Positions 58,627 to 64,000 of a stretch of DNA of 64,000 nt are shown one piece after another. Source of the DNA: a virus; IMG/VR virus record IMGVR_UViG_3300024308_000016, positions 1 through 64,000 of that record, one strand, 5' to 3'. The first letter of the stretch is position 1. The number at the start of each line of letters is the position of its first letter. Position numbers and translations under genes: made by a program. Below the pieces are notes generated by a model. The model was not told the DNA's origin, made no database searches, and was given only the letters and a program-made list of their open reading frames with translations.

Positions 58627-58977
58627 GTGAGCCGTACCGTCAAAAACAAGAACCTGCGTAGCTTTCGCAACATCTCTGAGGCCGATATCCGCTTCGATTC
58701 CTGGGACTACCAGTGGGTCGACGGCGGAGACGGCTTCCTATACCTTTGCAAGGTCCCTAAATACTCACCGGCAGAACTGTACAAAGTCCGCCGGCAATAC
58801 CAGGGGCTGCGCACATGGCACTACATCCTGAATACCGTGCCCAAGAAAGGCCGGAACATCCAGGAGCGCGAGTACAGAGCCGCTATGAAGCGAGAGATTG
58901 TAAGGTTCAAACAAGGCAAGGTAGAGGATGTGATCCCGCCTTTCCACCACAAGAACCCGCACTACTGCTGGACCTGA
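58627..58977 (+). CDS. Hypothetical protein, 116 aa, GTG start
   Basis: AAAGGAG lies 5 bases before the GTG. A basic protein, rich in tyrosine and arginine, ending in a histidine-rich stretch (PPFHHKNPHYCW). It could bind nucleic acid by composition; no motif is clear. Confidence 0.65.
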   Translation: MSRTVKNKNLRSFRNISEADIRFDSWDYQWVDGGDGFLYLCKVPKYSPAELYKVRRQYQGLRTWHYILNTVPKKGRNIQEREYRAAMKREIVRFKQGKVEDVIPPFHHKNPHYCWT

Positions 58978-58989
58978 AAGGAGAGCATC

Positions 58990-59133
58990 ATGCTCAAACC
59001 CAACTACGCGCTGTGGAAGCACATCCGACAGATGAGGGCCACCGGTCCGCCTGTCGGAGTGGAGAAACAGCATGGAACAGTTCAATCGGGGCGCCCGTCT
59101 TCAGCGGGTCAAGGAACTCAAGAAAAACCGTAA
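58990..59133 (+). CDS. Possible small protein, 47 aa
   Basis: AAAGGAG precedes an ATG opening MLKPNYALWKHIRQMR. The second half overlaps the next gene out of frame by 62 bases and is of low complexity. The ribosome site argues for translation, the overlap against. Confidence 0.4.
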   Translation: MLKPNYALWKHIRQMRATGPPVGVEKQHGTVQSGRPSSAGQGTQEKP

Positions 59134-59308
59134 GCATTACTGGGGCGGCTGGGCGGCAGATCCTAAACAACAGGGTCGTGTCTCTCAGTATCCCGCTATT
59201 TGCTCGTGTGCCAAGTGCTGCAATAGCGGCTCTAGGCTTAACGGTAATTCCAAGTTTGCCCATAAACCTCAGGACCGTGCGTTCTGGGAATTGAATCCCA
59301 TCGAGTGA
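59072..59308 (+). CDS. Small cysteine-containing protein, 78 aa
   Basis: A basic start, then YWGGWAADPKQ, ICSCAKCCNSGSR and a helical end with DRAFWELNP. The CxCxxCC stretch followed by Arg and a polar tail recalls a widespread small protein in bacteria and phages with a CSCxxCxNxR motif, of unknown function. GGAG lies before the ATG. Confidence 0.6.
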   Translation: MEQFNRGARLQRVKELKKNRKHYWGGWAADPKQQGRVSQYPAICSCAKCCNSGSRLNGNSKFAHKPQDRAFWELNPIE

Positions 59309-59312
59309 CATA

Positions 59313-59362
59313 CTCCCTCCACTCCCGGTCGCCCGGGAGTGGAGGGTAGTGTGCTTTATTTT
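59313..59362. terminator. Bidirectional terminator
   Basis: CCCTCCACTCCCGG-tcgc-CCGGGAGTGGAGGG, a perfect 14 bp stem, followed on the plus strand by TTTATTTTTT. It separates convergent genes. Confidence 0.85.
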
Positions 59363-59371
59363 TTACCCTAT

Positions 59372-60019
59372 TTAGACAGTGATGTCCAGGCTGAGCAAAT
59401 AGCCCTTCAGAGCGTACTCGAATGCAGTGTTCGTCGAGGCGCCAATACACAGCGTCGAGTCGTTTGACGAAAAACCGGGCCCCTGATATGACGAAAAGGT
59501 CACACCGTTGGCCGTCAAGTAGTATGTATCGTTCTTCTTCTCCAGTACGATTTCAATCACTGAGTTCAGTGGAGTGGTCCCGGAGCCGGAGTCCAGATTC
59601 ATTTGTCGCCCAGCACTACCAGCGGTCACCCATGCCCACTTTGGTGAAGACGTCCAGGTATATAGCTGAATGCCATATTTACCTGCAAGTTCACGACCGG
59701 TATAAAACGGAACAGATGCAGCGGTCTCTGTCACGAACCTTATCGTCAGCTTGAAGCCTGGACGAGGCAACAGATTCAGAAACCCACTAGCGTTTGTTTC
59801 CTGAAAGATGACATTACCGGTAAAACGATAGCATTTGCCGTAAGTAGGATGGTTGACAACGCCGTCAGTGTTGTCAGAGTTTCGAGTAATCCGCTGCAGC
59901 CGAGTCGGGATCTGGGACAGCAGCGGAAGCTCTTGTGAGCCAACGATAGAATCCTGGAAGTTTATGCTAAAGAACGGAGCTGGTTCTTGAGATTTCGCAG
60001 ATAGAAATAGTTCGAGCAT
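59372..60019 (-). CDS. Lectin-like (concanavalin-fold) protein, 215 aa
   Basis: Almost all strand. The pattern FTGNVIFQETNASGFLNL, FKLTIRFVTE, then VIEIVLEKKNDTYYLTANG and LLSLDITV at the end fits a LamG/concanavalin A-like jelly roll, common in phage fibre tips that bind sugars. Its start overlaps the stop of the adhesin upstream on this strand, so they are one transcript. Probable virion adhesin or fibre tip protein (inference). Confidence 0.55.
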   Translation of the reverse strand: MLELFLSAKSQEPAPFFSINFQDSIVGSQELPLLSQIPTRLQRITRNSDNTDGVVNHPTYGKCYRFTGNVIFQETNASGFLNLLPRPGFKLTIRFVTETAASVPFYTGRELAGKYGIQLYTWTSSPKWAWVTAGSAGRQMNLDSGSGTTPLNSVIEIVLEKKNDTYYLTANGVTFSSYQGPGFSSNDSTLCIGASTNTAFEYALKGYLLSLDITV

Positions 60020-61470
60020 TATTTTCTCAGTGCAGTTGTCGTATGGTTGGCTCCAAATCGCATACTTGTCAGAGGAGCAGAATAGTTAGCAGCTGCTTGC
60101 GCGGACACGCACTGGCTTCCGGCCCGAATAACGGTATCATAAGCGCCCCCGAAGCGATATGCGCGAATGTTTCCACTAAAGTCACCCCGAAGGCCTTCGA
60201 CCCAGATCTGCGGATCAGCTGCAACATCAACGATCGGCTCACCGCCCCAGATCCAATAAGCGCCAGTCATCTGGACTCCGCCCCAGCGACTCGTGAACTT
60301 CGGTATAAAACCAGTATTGGCCCCGGCGGCGGCAGCACTTCCGCTGGCGATGTTCTCGGTAACACCAAACGCGGCTATGCAGAACTCTCGGTAAGAGAGC
60401 ATGCGCTTGCCGGCAGCTGCGCCGATTTCATTGGCCGCAAACCAGCTCAGTTCTTGGTATTGTGGGAATCCGTTGCTGAACATGGGGGACGCCGTGGGGA
60501 TGTTATCCTCGGTAGTGATTGGATCGCCAAAGCTGCTGGTGCCATTGAACTCCGGGGTCAGGTTGGTCAGGTAGAGGTCGAACCAAAACAAGCCGTCACC
60601 ATCCATGTTCTTGACGCAAGTCATGCCACGAGGAGAGCAAGTAGGCCGGTAGTTCAGGTCCCAGATACTGAATTCGTTGATGCCGATGATGCGATCCAGG
60701 TCTTCGGGTGTCCAGACCATGCCGCCATCGGATTTGGCGATGGTATTGAATTCGCCACCGGGCACATCCGTGTCGTAAGGAATGCAGCTGTAGTGGAAAC
60801 CACCGATCATGACGCGACCTTCATCGGCACCGGTGCCCTCGGCGGGCAGGCGGCCAGCCACGGCAGAGTATGCATTCATGGAAGCATCGATAAAGACCTC
60901 ATAGTCGCGGCCTTCTTCATATGCGTCCGTTTGGGTGATCTCTAGATCAGCGGCAACGGTGAACAGACCCTTGGACGTACGGATAGCAGTACCCGCCTTG
61001 ACATAAGCCACCGAAGCAAGAGTCTTCTTGATGCAGGGTCCCGACATAGTAGGCGGCTTGTACAGCTCGGTGAAGCCGGCGCCGGATTTGATGGTCGTGA
61101 CCTGGTTTTGCAGCTTCTCAATACTCAGCGCAATCGAGTCGCCGCTTTGGCAGGGTGTGCCGTTGGTCTTGTCCAGATAAGGCACCGGCACAGCCAGTAC
61201 TTCTGCATTGGTCAGCTTGGAGGCCGCGATTTGGTCACGTAACTTGAAGACCGCCATTTGCAGCAGATCGGTGGGTTCGATCGGGGTGCTTGGGATGATT
61301 TCAGGCTCAGGTCCCACATACTGAGAGATGTTCATCCGGCGAGGGGTGGCGGGGTCAGTACCCATGATCACCAGCTCGTACTCTTCCTCGCCGACACTGA
61401 TGATGTATGCCATGTTGGGAGCCAGCACAGCGGGAATTGCGGAGAGTCGAGAAAAAGACACGTTAGACAT
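60019..61470 (-). CDS. Fibre/adhesin with C-type-lectin-like end, 483 aa
   Basis: The N-terminus (LSAIPAVLAPNMAYIISVG) matches that of the oppositely oriented gene at 61598 and probably anchors the protein to the tail. The end looks like the C-type lectin / formylglycine-generating-enzyme fold used by phage receptor-binding proteins: GKRMLSYREFCIAAFGV, MTGAYWIWGGE, GDFSGNIRAYRFGGAYD, AGSQCVSAQAAANYSA, MRFGANHTT. The W-GG...G...RFGG...AGS.C...R-G order is the one seen in targets of diversity-generating retroelements. No reverse transcriptase is in the window. AAGGAG precedes the ATG. Confidence 0.7.
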   Translation of the reverse strand: MSNVSFSRLSAIPAVLAPNMAYIISVGEEEYELVIMGTDPATPRRMNISQYVGPEPEIIPSTPIEPTDLLQMAVFKLRDQIAASKLTNAEVLAVPVPYLDKTNGTPCQSGDSIALSIEKLQNQVTTIKSGAGFTELYKPPTMSGPCIKKTLASVAYVKAGTAIRTSKGLFTVAADLEITQTDAYEEGRDYEVFIDASMNAYSAVAGRLPAEGTGADEGRVMIGGFHYSCIPYDTDVPGGEFNTIAKSDGGMVWTPEDLDRIIGINEFSIWDLNYRPTCSPRGMTCVKNMDGDGLFWFDLYLTNLTPEFNGTSSFGDPITTEDNIPTASPMFSNGFPQYQELSWFAANEIGAAAGKRMLSYREFCIAAFGVTENIASGSAAAAGANTGFIPKFTSRWGGVQMTGAYWIWGGEPIVDVAADPQIWVEGLRGDFSGNIRAYRFGGAYDTVIRAGSQCVSAQAAANYSAPLTSMRFGANHTTTALRK

Positions 61471-61597
61471 TTCTACTCCTTATCGAATAAGACTTTAGTA
61501 GCCTCAAACGATGTTCGTCAATACCATCTGCATTTTCCCCCGGTAGCGGGCACCTTTCGAAGATCCTTTGGTGCGACGAATTTAACTTGGAGGTGTT

Positions 61598-62125
61598 ATG
61601 ACAAGTTTGAAAGTGGCTAAGGTTTCGGCTCTCCCAGCGACACTCGAGCCAAATATGATGTATTTACGTCAGTCCCTTACGGATCAGGAGGATCTGACGA
61701 TCTACTGCACGGATCAGACCGGTACAATCCTGACCGGAATTGTTAACAAGGAAAAGATCACCGAGATGCTCAGTGTGGCGGTCATGAAGGCGGATCTGCC
61801 CGAAAAGACAGCTGCAATGGATCTCCGTGTAGGCATTGACCAAAGTGGTCGCCTGTGGGCCGAAAGTCCGCCAGTCACTAGCTGGGTCCAGACTGACTAC
61901 CTCCCGAATGTCGGAGATGTGGCCACAGTTCGGCTAGGTGAGCAGATCGTCTTGATGCTCAGAAAGACAAGCAGCTCAGGAAACGAGACCTATCGTTCCG
62001 AGATTACGGCGTTCAGTCAGGACCGGTTGATTTCATACCGTCGAGACTCTGTTTACGATAATTCCTCGACCGAAGGATCGAATGCAAACGAATTCCTTCT
62101 TCAACACGGAGTCATCACTACGTAG
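61598..62125 (+). CDS. Fibre-like protein, frameshifted, first part
   Basis: The N-terminus (VSALPATLEPNMMYLRQSLTD) matches the adhesin at 61470, followed by a helix (EMLSVAVMKADLP) also shared. The frame stops at 62125 in HGVITT, but protein-like sequence goes on in another frame to 62307. GGAGG lies before the ATG. It is a tail fibre or adhesin gene, either broken by a single-base deletion or needing a -1 frameshift. Confidence 0.65.
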   Translation: MTSLKVAKVSALPATLEPNMMYLRQSLTDQEDLTIYCTDQTGTILTGIVNKEKITEMLSVAVMKADLPEKTAAMDLRVGIDQSGRLWAESPPVTSWVQTDYLPNVGDVATVRLGEQIVLMLRKTSSSGNETYRSEITAFSQDRLISYRRDSVYDNSSTEGSNANEFLLQHGVITT

Positions 62126-62307
62126 ATGGCACCGTCTACGGAAGCATGCGGGATTTTGCTCGTGTGGTTTTCGTTGATCTGGTCACGATGGAATCCTGGA
62201 TCGTTCAAAAGTTTCACTTCGGAAAAGGGTACTTTCGTGCTGTGGTCGAACACCATCGAGATCCAAATGTTCCCAGAGATACAGTTCCAATGCCTGTTCT
62301 TGTCTGA
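62126..62307 (+). pseudogene. Continuation of fibre-like gene in another frame
   Basis: From about 62115, reading one base back gives HYVDGTVYGSMRDFARVVFV, MESWIVQKFHFGKGYF and VVEHHRDPNVPRDTVPMPV up to a stop at 62305-62307. Composition and strand pattern are those of a real protein; no start codon fits, so it is the 3' part of the preceding gene. Confidence 0.6.
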
Positions 62308-62314
62308 TAAATAA

Positions 62315-62362
62315 AGACCTAGTCTACTGACCTTGTGGTCAGTAGACTATACCCCTTTTTTG
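62315..62362 (+). terminator. Rho-independent terminator
   Basis: TAGTCTACTGACC-ttgt-GGTCAGTAGACTA, a perfect 13 bp stem, then CCCCTTTTTTGTC. It ends the fibre-like gene. Confidence 0.9.
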
Positions 62363-62377
62363 TCTAAGGAGAACACC

Positions 62378-62899
62378 ATGAACATGGACGCTATCAAGCA
62401 ACGCATCAACGACAAGATCCTCGCCCTGATGGCGGATGTGATCACCGAAGAAGAACTCAACGCGATGGTCATCGCTGCCGTCGACAAGTTCTTCGGCCGC
62501 ACCAGTAATGGCGATGAATTTGATGTGAATATACGCGAAGACCGCATGGTACGTGGCGCCAAGGTGGCCTTCAAGGTGTCACCATTCGAGCTGATGGTCT
62601 GGGAACTTGTCCACCCCATCGCTTATGCGGCCATCAAGCAAGTCTTCGAGAACGGCAAGAACGCTCTCCAGACCCATGCCCAAGAAATCATCGACGCCAA
62701 GATCGACTCCGAGCGCCCCAAGATCCTGGCTCTGGCGACCGATCTGCAGCAGCTCCAGTGCCTGGGCGCCATCGGCAACGCTATGCAGCTCATCTCTATG
62801 CACTCGATGACTGCGGTCAATGCCATGGCCCGCGGCGACACCAGCGCGGCCATCCACAGCATGGCATCGATCTCCGCTCCCCCGAACCGTCAGTACTAA
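62378..62899 (+). CDS. Hypothetical protein, 173 aa
   Basis: AAGGAG lies 10 bases before the ATG at 62378. A helical, methionine- and alanine-rich protein with a central strand pair (VRGAKVAFKVSPFEL). No domain recognised. It directly follows a terminator without a promoter element. Confidence 0.65.
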   Translation: MNMDAIKQRINDKILALMADVITEEELNAMVIAAVDKFFGRTSNGDEFDVNIREDRMVRGAKVAFKVSPFELMVWELVHPIAYAAIKQVFENGKNALQTHAQEIIDAKIDSERPKILALATDLQQLQCLGAIGNAMQLISMHSMTAVNAMARGDTSAAIHSMASISAPPNRQY

Positions 62900-62960
62900 C
62901 TCCTCCTATAGAGTGGGTATCAGGTCTAGCGTGATCTGATCCATTCTTAGGAGGATAGTG

Positions 62961-63719
62961 ATGTCTTTTGATAAATACTTCAATGAAGCTGCCGTGCCGC
63001 AGGAGCTTCGAGAGCAGGCTACTGCGTCCCTGAACAAGGGCAAGGTGCAAGCTCGCAAAGCCACGCCCTATAAGGCTACGGCTTGGTTGGTGATGTTCAT
63101 CGCCCTGTTCATGTGCTGGTGGCCTCGCAAGGTCAACGGTAAGTGGCGACTGGTGCCCCTGGTTAAGTGGGAGGATGACAAACTCCCCGACTGGCTATGG
63201 AAGTGGGATAACAACATTTCCATGAACGGAGATGCGTATGGGATGATTCTAGCTGATGGAACCCACACGTACAAGTACGTCCGAGATCAGGTCGACGAGT
63301 TTGGCGGAACGCTGAAGGCAATTTCGTACACAGACCCTGCTTACAAAGGTACTGCGTACTATGCCAAGAAGTTCCATCCTCGTAGTCGGATTGCTCGGTA
63401 TGTCTGGCTGGGTTGGAGGAACAAGGCTTCTGCGTATTCAATGTACTTGGGTGAGCATATCAACCTGCACGAAGAGGTTGAAAAGTTTGGAATAACTCCG
63501 ACCAAGGGCTTTCGAACTACTCAATTCCTAAAGTCGGGAAATGTTTGGCAGATGCGCACTCAAAAACCTGTCTTTAAAGGCAAGTTTGACTTCGGCCGCA
63601 ACATCGGCTTCAAGATCAACAACGTGAGCGCCACACACCCCAAGGCGTCAGCCACCTCCGGCTATACCCTGCGCCGGATAAAAGCTGATGAAAAGGGTAA
63701 GACGGACTACGATCAATAG
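62961..63719 (+). CDS. Membrane protein with tryptophan-rich domain, 252 aa
   Basis: One hydrophobic span at about residues 41-55 (ATAWLVMFIALFMCWW), then a soluble part with LPDWLWKWDNN, and near residue 150 ARYVWLGWRNKASAYSMYLG. This WLxWRNKAxAY pattern occurs in a family of uncharacterised phage membrane proteins where RNPAY is common. AGGAGG precedes the ATG. Role unknown. Confidence 0.65.
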   Translation: MSFDKYFNEAAVPQELREQATASLNKGKVQARKATPYKATAWLVMFIALFMCWWPRKVNGKWRLVPLVKWEDDKLPDWLWKWDNNISMNGDAYGMILADGTHTYKYVRDQVDEFGGTLKAISYTDPAYKGTAYYAKKFHPRSRIARYVWLGWRNKASAYSMYLGEHINLHEEVEKFGITPTKGFRTTQFLKSGNVWQMRTQKPVFKGKFDFGRNIGFKINNVSATHPKASATSGYTLRRIKADEKGKTDYDQ

Positions 63720-63730
63720 TAATCATAGAA

Positions 63731-63766
63731 CCACTATCTTCGCCGCGTATGCGGCGGAGATAGTGG
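63731..63766. terminator. Bidirectional terminator
   Basis: CCACTATCTTCGCCGC-gtat-GCGGCGGAGATAGTGG with one mismatch. It lies between two convergent genes and has no T run. Confidence 0.65.
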
Positions 63767-63777
63767 ACTATGTTGCG

Positions 63778-63999
63778 TTACGCTGGACCGACGTATTCAT
63801 AGTAGAGGAACATCAGATTGACGCCTCCTGAGTTTACTTGATTGGACATCGTCGACACCGCCGGAGTGATGTAGTTAACTGTCCACATACAGTTCGTATC
63901 GCCCTGTACGGTCGAACCAACCAGATATCGGCCGGCGAAGTTTGGGAATCCAAAGTTTGCCTGAACCGCTTTTGTCGAAGGGACACTATTGGCGATAGA
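63778..63999 (-). CDS. Fibre-like protein, C-terminal fragment cut by window edge
   Basis: On the minus strand an open frame enters from beyond 64000 and ends in TAA at 63778. It reads FGFPNFAGRYLVGSTV, MWTVNYITPAVS and VNLMFLYYEYVGPA, strand-rich with a terminal aromatic stretch like phage fibre ends. It belongs with the neighbouring fibre genes. The start lies outside the window. Confidence 0.55.
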   Translation of the reverse strand, partial: SIANSVPSTKAVQANFGFPNFAGRYLVGSTVQGDTNCMWTVNYITPAVSTMSNQVNSGGVNLMFLYYEYVGPA

Positions 64000-64000
64000 A

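Noticed and set aside
58560-58661. Short frame starting MKAFYMSWF before the gene at 58627
   Set aside because: It overlaps the better supported GTG gene, its second half is low-quality sequence, and it has no ribosome site.
28640-62360. Terminator hairpins considered as a dispersed repeat or CRISPR array
   Set aside because: Stems differ in sequence and only the loop type and T run recur; there is no regular spacing.

Overview
The window looks like one end of a contig from a nucleus-forming jumbo phage of the phiKZ type, infecting a Gram-negative host that I cannot name. The reasons are a chimallin-like nuclear shell gene (34115-36073), a PhuZ-like phage tubulin (11516-12511), a beta-prime fragment of a multisubunit phage RNA polymerase (36617-40076) directly after the shell gene, a divergent family B DNA polymerase fragment (28727-30856), and a large number of short, tightly packed genes with no recognisable relatives. 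No tRNA, CRISPR array or insertion sequence was seen. Bases 1-36 are an almost pure G run that looks like a sequencing artefact.

Layout. 290-12511: rightward genes with several paralogue pairs, a lytic transglycosylase, DHFR and an M48-like metallopeptidase, ending with the tubulin. 12581-24687: rightward units holding a series of unusually overlapped genes (13777-15945), a CX5R phosphatase-like protein, a HAD-like protein, a membrane protein cluster and a Nudix protein. 24716-31300: hypothetical genes, the DNA polymerase fragment and a structured non-coding stretch. 31316-33828: two leftward genes that may be structural, flanking one rightward gene. 34004-40123: shell gene, then the RNA polymerase gene broken by three group I introns, the first carrying a NUMOD4-HNH homing endonuclease. 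40156-59308: dozens of small genes, including a nucleotidyltransferase-like protein, a proteasome-like Ntn hydrolase, an array of nine small helical proteins, two secreted proteins and QueC. 59372-64000: fibre or adhesin genes on both strands, including a C-type-lectin-like adhesin, a frameshifted fibre gene and a truncated gene at the window edge.

Signals. Nine copies of a promoter-like element (consensus CACWTAYACYYTACTTGAGGA) head transcription units. Most genes lack a strong AGGAGG and instead carry AATAGAAAG or a close variant 6-12 bases before the start. Terminators are GC-rich hairpins, often with TTCG or similar tetraloops, followed by a run of T ending in GTC.

How it fits together. 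The shell, the tubulin, the phage RNA polymerase and the DNA polymerase are the core of the phage nucleus programme: the tubulin positions the nucleus, the shell encloses replicating DNA, and the phage polymerases work inside it. DHFR, QueC and the Nudix protein point to nucleotide metabolism, QueC hinting at a deazaguanine base or tRNA modification. The many small orphan and paralogous genes are probably host-takeover or counter-defence factors; that is inference from their size, position and lack of relatives.
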